A stretch of DNA of 64,000 bases from Herpomyces periplanetae (lineage: Eukaryota > Ascomycota > Laboulbeniomycetes > Herpomycetales > Herpomycetaceae), in the NCBI GenBank assembly GCA_009733715.1, contig WMKJ01000015.1, positions 62,001 to 126,000 of the forward strand, in the 5' to 3' direction. Below, in pieces: positions 1 to 9,944 of the stretch. How positions within the stretch are numbered: position 1 is the first letter of the stretch; each line of letters begins with the position of its first letter. A program made the position numbers and the translations under genes. Below the pieces are notes generated by a model. That model searched no databases, was not told the DNA's origin, and saw only the letters and a program-made list of their open reading frames with translations.

Positions 1-679
1 TGAAAGTTTCGCTCAAAATCCTCCATTAAACATCCCCGCTCACCCTCAATGGGATGATGATAACAATCCCTGGTGGCCATTTCAATCCATGGTTAAACTA
101 GCTCGCATAATACAGAATGAAGCCACATGTGAACAGTCCCAATCTTTATGGAATCTATTTCATATTCTTGACACTGATCCAAAGGGTAGCTTACCAAGTG
201 ATATTTATTCTCGTTTTCCCCCCGGTAAAGCATTAAAATATTCATCCAATGCGCTTATCCTAATGCTGTCGTGGATGAATCACGGAATTATCGGTCCCGA
301 AGTATGGAAGAAACTCGACGCTATAATCCATCGAAGGTCTAATCCATCCAAACGTTCCATCGGGTTTGATGACCTTGACGATGAGCGAAGTGAATTTATT
401 AACACCTTATCCGAATCTCCAAACCATGCTGTAACATTCATGCTAGTAATGAGTTCGCTTTCTCGAGTAATTGATAAATTGGCCAACTTGCATACGGAAA
501 AATATCCTTCTGCTTCAGCGTATAAACGTGACCTTTCCATCCAAGTTTCCAGTATATTCAGCAGCGCAATGATCCACACCCACACTCCACTTTCCGAAGA
601 ATCCGTTGAAACTTTTCATCGAAAATTAACCTTTTTGCAAACTTTTCTCCTTAGCGGAACTTCCTCTACCACAACTTGA
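1..679 (+). CDS. 3' terminal exon of a gene, possible RhoGAP-like domain protein (5' end outside window)
   Basis: The frame is open from base 2 to the TGA at 677-679, so this is the last coding part of a gene that begins before the window. About 225 residues are visible. The stretch from about residue 40 onward is helical in character. Its layout (a short IWxLxxxLD-like segment, then a hydrophobic helix followed by a proline and aromatic, then an acidic linker and a second hydrophobic helix pair) resembles the inactive RhoGAP-like domain at the end of OCRL/INPP5B-type inositol 5-phosphatases. That match is by eye and weak. No phosphatase motif is visible because the upstream exons are missing. 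The gene is convergent with the next one, 76 nt away. It could equally be another RhoGAP-fold or an unrelated helical protein. Confidence 0.6.
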   Translation, partial: ESFAQNPPLNIPAHPQWDDDNNPWWPFQSMVKLARIIQNEATCEQSQSLWNLFHILDTDPKGSLPSDIYSRFPPGKALKYSSNALILMLSWMNHGIIGPEVWKKLDAIIHRRSNPSKRSIGFDDLDDERSEFINTLSESPNHAVTFMLVMSSLSRVIDKLANLHTEKYPSASAYKRDLSIQVSSIFSSAMIHTHTPLSEESVETFHRKLTFLQTFLLSGTSSTTT

Positions 680-755
680 AAATAAGTTTTGTTCAGTTGG
701 TATTTCCCTTCTCTCTGAATTCAGCTTCTCCGTGAACAAATAACGAGTTACCTCA

Positions 756-2252
756 TTAAGCCTGGAGAAACTCGTCCAAGCTTTTTTGAAACATTTCAAT
801 ATTCAAATTTCGGCCTATTAGTACAATTCTACCTTCGGATAAGTTCGTCAAAAACTCTTCATTTTTTTTTTCATCAACGTCACAAAACTCAAACATTGTT
901 CCCACTGCTTGAATAATTTTGAATTTGGTTGGATCTTCATAGCACAGAATTATACCCTTTGCACGATGAATATCAACAGTACTCAACTTTACTTCCTTTT
1001 CTAAGCTTCCAGGAAGTGTATTATCCCATAAAACACACCGAAACCATTTATCCAGTCGTCCTATACTTTTCTTAGTATCATTATCATTCCAAATAAGTCG
1101 TGGTACATTCAAGGAAATTGTTCCAATTGTTGGATCAATGTAAATCGCTTGTTGCGATTGCTTCACTTTGAACTTGACAATTTCATCGCCAACTTGTTCA
1201 TAGCTATGTAAATCTAGAATATTTCCTAACAAATTTGAAACTCGACCGTATGTTGTTTCGATGATCCTAGCTAAACTATTAATAGCACTTATTCGTTGCT
1301 TAACCGTTTCTTTATGTTCTGGTGATACTAAGTCAAGTTTATTGATAACGATAACATCGGCATGAGATAACTGCGCATGAGCCAAGGTTAATTGAGGTAG
1401 CACTGGATCGTCTTGATTGTCGTCATATATTCGTTCTTCGGAGTTGGGCATGTCTAAATAACGGAGCAAGTTAAAGCTATCAACTAGAGTGATAATACCA
1501 TCCAAGTAAATAAGACTACCCAATCCCTCATCCATCCAGAATTGAGGAGCGATATTTCCTGGATCAGCAAGGCCAGTGGTCTCTAGGAGAATGTAGTCAA
1601 ATTTTCCCGCTTTTCCCCGCATTAGCGATTCAATAGCATTAACAGCAGACGTTCTAGATAGATCAATCCAGAGTTAGCGTGAAAATTTACAATATAGGAA
1701 ACTTGATTTAACTGTGACAAGATAATTGAGAATGTGAACATGAAATACTAGGAAGTTTTACTTGACTGAGCAGCAAATACACCCATTGGCTAGTTCTAAC
1801 CATTCTTCCACTTGCTGACCATCCTTGTTAATGGTTAAACTTTTATCAATTGATGCGGCTACATTTGTTGACGGGATAAATTAGAAATGATTAGTTCTGG
1901 TCTAACTAAACAAAAGTGTAAAACTCACAATCACCAAATTCTACGCAATTTTGAAAACTTTGTTAGCTGAAATCAATCATGTAACAAATATATTAAATAA
2001 CACACCATTAAGAATAACGGCAATTCGTTTTCCATGTTGTTCACCGAGGACAAAATTCAGTAACGTTGTCTTTCCTGCACCCAAATAGCCTAGATATACG
2101 TCAATTTCCCTAGCGCCCGGAAAATGGTAAACTCTCCTTATCAACTCACCCGTTAAAATTGTTATGGGAACTTTTTCCACCTTTGAAACCTCAACTAACT
2201 GAGGTATACTATCACTATCGTCATCATCATTATTCGACGTGGAATTCTCCAT
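756..2252 (-). CDS. ZNG1: Zinc chaperone G3E GTPase of the ZNG1/CBWD family
   Basis: Five exons on the minus strand: 2252-2150, 2089-2006, 1940-1929, 1858-1762 and 1653-756. All junctions are GT-AG and keep frame. The spliced N-terminus is acidic and followed by [19 protein letters not shown], a P-loop split by intron 1. Next come [21 protein letters not shown] (the zinc-binding CxCC motif) and [17 protein letters not shown] is the nucleotide-specificity motif. A C-terminal CobW_C domain ends in the family-like LIGRNLN. Known role of the family: a GTPase that hands zinc to methionine aminopeptidase. Exon 3 is only 12 nt and encodes most of the conserved NEFGD block. I chose the ATG at 2252; the frame is open a little further upstream but has no earlier ATG before a stop. 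Intron lengths are 60, 65, 70 and 108 nt. Confidence 0.93.
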
Positions 2253-3021
2253 TCTTTCAATCCATTCCAAACTTTTGTCGTCATAATCATCCCCAAGCGT
2301 GCGCCTTTTTCCTTCGCTTACCCAGGCCCCTTACATAATTCATACACGTGACAAAATTAGTTTAGGAAGGACCTATCGACGTCACTGCTGCCATTCCTGC
2401 CCGTCGAGGGGCGTGAATCGTTCTTCGAATTTTTGTATAAATTCCGCTTGTGCGCGTCCTTGGACACCCAAATTTTCGTTTTTTCTTTCTCCTGCTTTTT
2501 TTGCTTTACATCTTTTTCCGCTAAATCATCTCTTTTCATAACCTATGGGATTTCTTCCTGTTAAAATTTTCCCTCCATAATTTCAAGTTTCAATTCTTCC
2601 TTTTCAATTTATTTTCAAGCCCTAATTTCACGTGTCTTCATGCATATATATACTATAACACACGTTCATCTATCCACATTCATACTCGGCCACACTCTCG
2701 TGCGATCTGTATGTACTTAATTGGCATGGTGTTTTACCTACCCTTATCATACTCGGTTTAACCGGCGCCTTCGTTATCCTGTTGCGCGTTAACACATCTT
2801 GGGGCTTTTGTCGCTACACAAAGATTGGCCGATCTGTCAATCATTCAAGCATATTTTACGAATTCTTCGTATCGTTCCATGTTTTGTTCCTATATTACTT
2901 ATATTGTTAAAACGCGTACTCAGTTCTTAATTCAAATTTGTGCTTTCGCCCTCGTCGGTTAAACTTGAAATAACATCCCTTTCCAGGCGCTTAAATTTAA
3001 ATTATACCCCTTCATATCATC
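2253..3021. other. Divergent spacer between ZNG1 and the MOB gene
   Basis: About 770 nt separate two divergently transcribed genes, so both promoters should lie here. I see a CACGTGAC E-box at 2345-2352, about 90 nt upstream of the ZNG1 start, and another CACGTG at 2629-2634. From about 2440 to 2700 the plus strand is rich in T and C, as expected for a leader of the MOB gene. No convincing reading frame. Confidence 0.6.
2345..2352 (+). promoter_or_regulatory. E-box CACGTGAC near the ZNG1 5' end
   Basis: Core CACGTG followed by AC, the sequence bound by Cbf1/Pho4/USF-type bHLH proteins in fungi. It lies about 90 nt upstream of the ZNG1 ATG and about 670 nt upstream of the MOB gene ATG. Binding is inferred from sequence only. 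Confidence 0.35.
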
Positions 3022-4731
3022 ATGGCCAGCACCCACCTTACCATTCATCAAACTGCCGACGCTCCCATACTGGAAAATTCTTCGTTAGGCTTTGCAGATA
3101 GCAGCTTGGCCGTTTCAGCACCACCGGTTACTTCATCACTCACCCCTGCCCCAATATCAACTGATGCATTCATGTCAGCGTCCACTTTATCATCAACTAC
3201 CGCCAATTCAACGGCTTCCTCATCTTCAACCCCACCTGTTGATACGAGTGCACTGAGGCGGATACGCCCAGGAACAAAAGCTGTTGACATGGCTGAGGGC
3301 CCTCCAGTGGTTGATATATCTGAGGTAAGTATTGCATCAGTAATGTACCATGGAAATTAGCATACTCATCTAATATAACTTTTTTTCTAACAGATTGAAT
3401 CGGCATTTCAATTAACTGAGTACCTGAAAGCTTTATACTACTCGCTAACCCATCCGGAGGACTGTCAACATATTATCCCTTTAAATCACTCAATGGCCCT
3501 TCGTATAGCAACGCCACCACCCGGTGTTGAGAAGAATCTTTGGTTATATGAGTTATGTCTCTTTCTTTGCCAAAAAATTAACGCCCTTGTGGTAGCCTTA
3601 TTTACCGATGATCCACCTTGTTCATCGAATAGTTGTCCTAGCATGCGTGCCGCAGATTTACAATATATCTGTGCTGTTCATAACAGTCAAGAGCCTTGTT
3701 GTGCTATCGATTATTGTTGTCATACACTTGATTGGGCTTCTAACATTTTAACGTCACCCAGAAACTTTCCGAGCCGACTCGCTCTGGGGACTGAGCCAGG
3801 AACTATTACCCGTCAGGTGCGGCAATTAACCAATGTGTTTCGTCGTGTTTACAGAATCTTTGCACACGCATGGTTTCAGCACCCCGAGAGTTTCTGGAAA
3901 GTTGAAAATAAAACCGGATTATACGTTCTGTTCATGACAGTTTGTAACCTGTACGATTTAATTCCCGACAAGTATCGCGTTATTCCCAAGGAAGCTTTAG
4001 ACAACTGTTTAATGGACGAATCAGATTCAAATAGTTGGGACAGATCACTAATTCCATGTGTACCTGAGACTTTACATTCGTCTCTTGATGGGACTGGTGG
4101 TTCGTCAACTGAACCCCTCAATGATGTTTCAATATCTTCACCGTCAATTGGTTCGACAAAACGTGTTAAACGTTTTAAAACGGTAAAATCAAGAATTCTT
4201 TCGGAAATTTTTCAGGAGAACGACCTCGTTGACTCCCCGACCTCCAATAAGACCCTGGTCAATAAAATTTCCATACTGTCTCACCGGGACCCAGTATCTT
4301 GTCCTGAAAGTGGCGAGTCCCAACGGCCAAATGTTGACAATTCTGTCGAAGTTGATTCAGTTGACAGTAATGATACGCATTCTTCATGCTTGTCCGATGA
4401 TACCACCATTCCGTCAAATTTCCCCGATAGTATTACTCTCTCCTCTGCTGGTCAAGATCAACAACTTTTCGAACAGTTTCGCGCCCTCATTACTCCATCT
4501 TCTCTTGAATCATCTGCTTCCCCTGCTAGCTCGGTCTCTGATGATGCGCAGTCCACTACAGCCGCTACATTTGATCAGTTGAAACTTCCACCTGTTGCAT
4601 CTTTAAACCCTGATGATGTGATGGATTCGTCATTCACTCACATTCCACATTTTCTTCCAGATTTTATTCCTTCGACTACATCCACTACTACTACCGCTTC
4701 ATCGACATCATCACAAGCTTCATTTACATGA
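3022..4731 (+). CDS. MOB family protein of the MOB4/phocein (fungal MOB3) type
   Basis: Two exons, 3022-3324 and 3394-4731, joined across a 69-nt intron with donor GTAAGT and acceptor CAG; 546 residues. Residues 1-75 are Ser/Thr/Ala-rich. The block LRRIRPGTKA matches the phocein signature LRRNRPGTKA. The Mob1/phocein fold covers about residues 78-295. Predicted zinc ligands are C177, C182, H259 and H264, with the family spacing of five residues in each pair, and AIDYCCHTLD is also conserved. Known role of the family: a subunit of STRIPAK, a phosphatase-kinase scaffold needed for hyphal fusion and fruiting-body development in filamentous fungi. After about residue 310 there is a roughly 240-residue Ser/Thr-rich tail, predicted disordered, that animal phocein (about 225 aa) lacks. 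Convergent with the exchanger gene, 147 nt between stops. Confidence 0.9.
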
Positions 4732-4878
4732 ATCATCAATCATACCCCACCTTTTTAGTTTTTCTTGCGTATTTGCTAGGGTTTATGAGTTAACTTTTCA
4801 CTTGTGCTTGTCATCGTTGCTTGCGTTGTCATTACTTCATTTCCATCCTCAATCTCTTGCTCATCTTTATCAGCTTCA

Positions 4879-7473
4879 TCAACCCGTTCTTCCGCCGGGT
4901 GAGTTTGCATTTCCCGCGGATGAGTTTCGAAGTAATAGATGCGGTTTAATATAATCCTCGTCAATCTGACGAAATGCGCTTGCCGGATCCTCTGAAAAGT
5001 CGGATAATAACTGTGATAAAGTTCCCGACGCTGATCCAGTTCTTGTCGACGAAGAGCGACGGCAGTTTTCCTTCGTACGTCGCGTATCCGTGTTCAAGTG
5101 TTTTGGTTCGCCATGACTTTTACTCAGTATCGCATCTTCGTTAACTTTTAATAAATCATCCGCAAAATTGCCTTTCGTTCTGATCTTTGTTCTACCCGAG
5201 GTGTCATTTTCAAGGTATACACTTCGACTCGATTTTGATACAGGCGGTAATCCTAAGTCATCGACTGGGTCCTCCCAGACATCATGTTTAAACCCTTTTC
5301 CCTCGCCATTGCTCCATTCTGAGCCGCCTGCTCTTCCTTTCCCCGATCCCTTAGCAATTACAGACAACGCTACACTCGATCCTCCAGAGTCATGTATTCC
5401 ACTATCTGGTTCTGACCAAATTTCATATCGATCTTTTGTTTCGCTGTGCCACATGATTAGCATTTGTCTGTTTGCTCATCCGTCCGTTTCAATCCGTGAT
5501 ACTTGAACGATATACTTACCCGGTAAAACTGTTAACTTTACATTTTATACATTTGTTTCCTTGAAGGAGGTCATCGTCACCTCCTCCTTGTCTTATTCCA
5601 TCTACTATTCTTTCTATATCAAACTCATCATCTGAGTCGGCTTCATATTCCACTCCGGTTTCAATTCCAAGTATCTCCAATACTCTTGCCGTAGTCCCTC
5701 CAAATATTATCAATGTTAACACTACTACCACAAGAACTGTAGCCCTTAAAACCGTTCCGCTAGGACCCGTTAAGCCAGCAGCTAATCCAACGCCAACTGC
5801 ACCGCGTAGCCCGGCCCAAAATAACATTGCTTGGTATGAGTATGGTAATTCATCGCTAACTAGTTCCATTTGGCCCCTTCGTCTTGCACGATATCTTTTA
5901 ATCCAATTTATTCCACGGGAAAGTGGAAATACGGCGCACCAACGTCCTGCGCAAATTCCTAGCACGGTCACTAGGATAAAAAGTGGTTTAAATTCCAAAG
6001 CTGCTTCCGTGAACAACGATAATCCTAAGTAAATGAATATAAAATTCTCCGATAGTTGTGCCATCACTTGAAACATGTACTTGGTTGTTAATTGGGTTTC
6101 TCGCGACATATTATGATAGGCATAATGTTTCATACATATTCCACAGAATAGGAGAGATACAATGCCTAATTCAAGTTAAACTTGGGTTTCTTTTATCTAT
6201 GTTTGCCCGTTTTCCTCGACGAACTCACCTGACATATGAATTGCATTTGAGAAGAAGTAGCTAGCATAAGCTATCAAAATAATCAAGCAACTTTCAATCC
6301 TGGCGTACCGCCTAATCATCGTAATTTTCAAGAATAGTGAAGTCAAGATGGCCAACAATATTCCAATGGCCAAACTCACCAAAAAAACTACCATAAATGT
6401 GCCAATGCTTTCAAAAAAGCTAAATATACTAAGCTTTCCATCGCCTCCACTCTTCTTCTTGTACTTTTGTGCCGTTTCAAATAACACTATAGCAATAGCA
6501 TCATTCAGGATTGACTCGCCGAATATAATTGTATACAGTTTAGGGTCCACTTTGTATGTATTAAATATCGCTAGAACGGTAACTGGATCGGTTGCCGCAA
6601 GTGTAGCCCCCACTGATATAGCGTCTACAAAAGATAATTTCAGTCCGTTGATAGGAATTCTTGTCCATATGAATAAAATCACGCCCAAGACTACGGCCGA
6701 AATAAATGTTCCAATAAATGCGAATGTAAGAATGGTTCCAATATTCCTGAAAAAATTGTTCTACCATTGTTAACTGAATTAGCCATAATAATATTTCCGC
6801 ACTAAATGATTGCTAGGCTAACGAATGTACTTACCTGATGAAGCCCGTACCCCGAGGCTAAAATTATCGGAGGAAGTAAAAGATTGAAAAAAAATCGATA
6901 ATCAAAGCTCACAGCGCCGAGTACAGAATGTGAAGCAGTTAATCGTAGAATAAAACCAACTGCCATGCCTGTTATCTCCCATTAATCAAGTAATGTGATG
7001 CCAATAAGTTAACTCTTATTCGATTAAAATTTAAATATTTGTTCAGAATATATACCCGTGAAAACTGATACCACTGTTTCATGAACTGCTTGAATTCGCC
7101 TAGTTTGTAAAATATAACTTGTAAATAACGCGATGATCAGCAGTATAATAAGTATGAGCAGGGACCAGGACGCAAAAATTTCTTTTTGTCCCGCTCCGGT
7201 GTCTATTTTTCAAATTGACGTTAACTCATCAAGTTATACACATGGATTATAATCTGGTGACATTTTCGCAACTTACCGTCCGGATCTGCATCTTCAGTAT
7301 CTCTTTCTACGCAAGTCCATTGTAAGCTTGGTTAACAATCCAATTATTTGTCTTTACATACTCGCCTACCGAGCCAAAATATACCTACTGGTGAAAGTTT
7401 GTTGTACTGTTGTGATCAACTGTAAAAATGTAGACCGGCTAATTCTTTCGAACGCCTGAGAATTGAAGCTCAT
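4879..7473 (-). CDS. Na+(K+)/H+ exchanger, endosomal NHX/CPA1 type
   Basis: Seven exons on the minus strand: 7473-7389, 7306-7277, 7202-7056, 6968-6835, 6760-6229, 6165-5520 and 5443-4879. They add to 713 codons including the stop, and all junctions keep frame. Membrane segments start near residue 50 (SWSLLILIILLIIALFTSYI). Key motifs are AVHETVVSVF, NFFRNIG, ATDPVTVLAIF (residues 187-198), GESILNDAIAIVLF (ion-binding ND at 218-219) and WAGLRGAVGVGLA. A hydrophilic tail of about 200 residues ends with DEDYIKPHL, similar to the end of yeast Nhx1. Known role: exchange of luminal protons for cytosolic Na+/K+ in endosomes or vacuole, affecting pH, salt tolerance and trafficking. The first exon (28 residues plus one base) is the least certain; it rests on a GTAGGT donor and TAG acceptor that restore frame. 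Exon 2 is only 30 nt. Confidence 0.9.
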
Positions 7474-8181
7474 CACACTAGATTACCCTCGTGTACAGTA
7501 TAATCATGTATTTAAAACTCCTTTTGCAACGCGCGATATAAGCTTAGACAACTCTTCGTGTATTAATATATATACAAGGGTATATGAAAACTAAACCCGC
7601 CGAATTTATTTTTAGATCAAAATTTCAATGGCACCCTCAATCCCCAATTAGTTAACAACTTAAATTTTCAAGTTTTCTTGGGGGATTTATCAACCCTTTA
7701 TACCAAAATATTTTCCGTGAAAACTTTTCAAACCTGCTTTTCTATCCTTTTCCTCGGCTCAACTGCCACCAACTGCATCACGTGACATATCATGACGAAA
7801 CGATGGCAAATTTGGACAACGTAGGTTTTGAGTTTGTGGTTTGTGGAGGGGAAGGGGTATGATTAACTGCATTAAATGCGTAAAGTGTTTCTTTTTAAGC
7901 ATAAATTCATTGGTGTTAATATATTTATAAAGAATCAAGTTTAAACAACATGATAAAATAATGCTTTTCTCTTCGCACCATCTCGAGTACAGTTAGGTAA
8001 TATTTCCAAAAACGGCAATTTCTATAAGAAAAAACCCCAATCTTCGGAACGGGTTATTAATTTTCCATTGAAGAAATTTTGAAGAGTTTAGAACAACTTT
8101 GTCTTATTTTTTGTTGTTTTCAGGCCATTAAAACAATCTATTTATCTTACGCTACTTTCTACTCTTATCCACTTTGTTAAT
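7474..8181. other. Divergent promoter region between the exchanger and CBS
   Basis: About 700 nt between divergent start codons. It contains the palindrome TCACGTGA at 7778-7785, roughly 400 nt upstream of CBS, and a T-rich stretch just before the CBS start (8095-8160) that fits a leader. A CAG at about 8122-8124 after a T-rich run could be the acceptor of a 5' UTR intron. No coding potential seen. Confidence 0.5.
7778..7785 (+). promoter_or_regulatory. TCACGTGA palindrome upstream of cystathionine beta-synthase
   Basis: Perfect 8-bp palindrome. In yeast, TCACGTG is the Cbf1-Met4 recognition site controlling sulfur amino-acid genes. The site lies about 400 nt upstream of a sulfur-pathway gene here, which suits that role but is not proof; the divergent exchanger gene starts about 305 nt away on the other side. 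Confidence 0.4.
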
Positions 8182-9944
8182 ATGGTCCTAGGTAGTGATC
8201 CTATCCTCAGAGTTTACGACTCAGTTCTTCAGCTTATAGGCAATACTCCACTTGTTCGATTGAATAAAATTCCCAAAGATTATGGTATCGAAGCCACTGT
8301 ATACGTTAAATTAGAATCATACAATGCAGGTGGTAGTGTAAAGGATCGTATAGCCTTACGAATGATATCGGAAGCTGAAAATGCTGGTCAAATAACTCCG
8401 GGTGATACCCTGATCGAACCCACCAGCGGCAATACGGGAATCGGTCTTGCTTTGGTCAGTGCGGTACGCGGTTACCATACTATTATCATTATGCCAGAAA
8501 AAATGTCATCGGAAAAGGTTTCAGTGTTACGTGCTTTAAATAGCGAAATAATTCGTACTCCGACCACTGCTAGTTATGATTCTCCAGAATCTCATATTAG
8601 CACTGCAAAACGTTTACAAAAAGAGTTACCACGGGCTCATATACTTGATCAGTATGGAAATGTCAACAATCCTCTCGCTCATGAATTTGGAACTGCTCAA
8701 GAAATATGGCTACAGACTAAAGGAACCGTCAAACTTGTCGTGGCCGGTGCTGGTACTGGAGGTACCGTTACCGGAATATCTCACGGCCTAAAAAAACTTA
8801 ATCCTAACATCAAAGTTGTCGCAGCTGATCCCGAAGGCAGTATCCTTGCTGTACCTGATTCATTAAACGATACTAATCGTAATAAACCCTATGAAGTTGA
8901 AGGTATCGGTTATGATTTTGTCCCAGACGCTTTGGATAGAAGCGCAGTTGATAAATGGTACAAGACAAATGATCGTGAATCGTTTCACTTAGCAAGACGC
9001 TTAATTTCTGATGAAGGAATCCTTTGCGGTGGTAGCAGTGGTAGTGCAATAGCTGCTATGTTACGTGCTGTAAAAGATTTCAATTGTAAGAAAAACGATT
9101 TAGTAGTCGTCATTCTACCAGACAGCATTCGCAATTATCTTAGCAAAGTAAGTGATTTTACTCTATTTTTAAAATCAATTTGTTCATATCACTTACCCTT
9201 TTTCAGTTTGTTGATAATGATTGGCTTGCCGTCAACAATTTACTTGATTTTGATAATTTGCTTACACCACCCACTTTATCGTCATCCACCATGATAAATT
9301 CTGGAAATGAAAACTTGTTCGTTGCTGGCAAGAACAATTCCAATGTTTACGGGAATGCCACCATTGCTGATTTAAATTTGAAAACCCTTTCTACCATTTT
9401 CAGTACCGCACCCTGTTATGAAGCCATTAAAACAATGCAAAACAATGGTTTTGATCAGTTACCCGTTGTATCCTTCATAAGACCAATTCATGGCTCAGAG
9501 GCAACTCTAGACAACGCTTGTTTAGTTGGTATTATAACTCTTGGAAACTTACTTTCTTGTATTTCAAGGGGCAAATGCAGTCCGCAAGAACCCGTGGAAA
9601 AGGCCATGTATGATTTTCGACACCTTTTCAAATTTATTGACGATGGCAGTGATGACGTTTCCACCGGATCACTGGCATCTTTGTCCATTCCCGAATTAGA
9701 ACGACGCAAATTTATTGAAATAACAAAAGATACACTTCTTAATGATCTAAGCCGATTCTTTGAAACTAGAAGTTCTGCTATTATCACCGAACGCTTACCA
9801 GCTCCTACTATGCCTGATCAAACATCAGTTTCTGATGGCACTTTTATCCGTCCGCTCTGCAATTATTATCGTTTAAAGCCAGTGGCCGTTGTGACAAAAG
9901 TTGATATACTAAGCTGGTTAGTTAAACAGCGTAAAGTCAGATAA
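8182..9944 (+). CDS. CYS4: Cystathionine beta-synthase
   Basis: Two exons, 8182-9147 and 9207-9944, with a 59-nt intron (donor GTAAGT, acceptor TTTCAG); 567 residues. The protein condenses serine and homocysteine to cystathionine, the first step of transsulfuration, using PLP in the cytosol. Visible motifs: LIGNTPLVRL, NAGGSVKDR with the PLP lysine at K54, TSGNTG (81-86), GAGTGGT phosphate loop (190-195 region) and CGGSSGS (282-287). The block EGIGYDFVP is typical of CBS rather than plain cysteine synthase. The second exon encodes about 245 residues with the C-terminal regulatory CBS-domain pair, including TISTIFS-like and QLPVVS segments. There is no N-terminal haem-binding extension, as in yeast Cys4. 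The start is the first ATG after a T-rich leader. Nothing appears broken. Confidence 0.96.
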
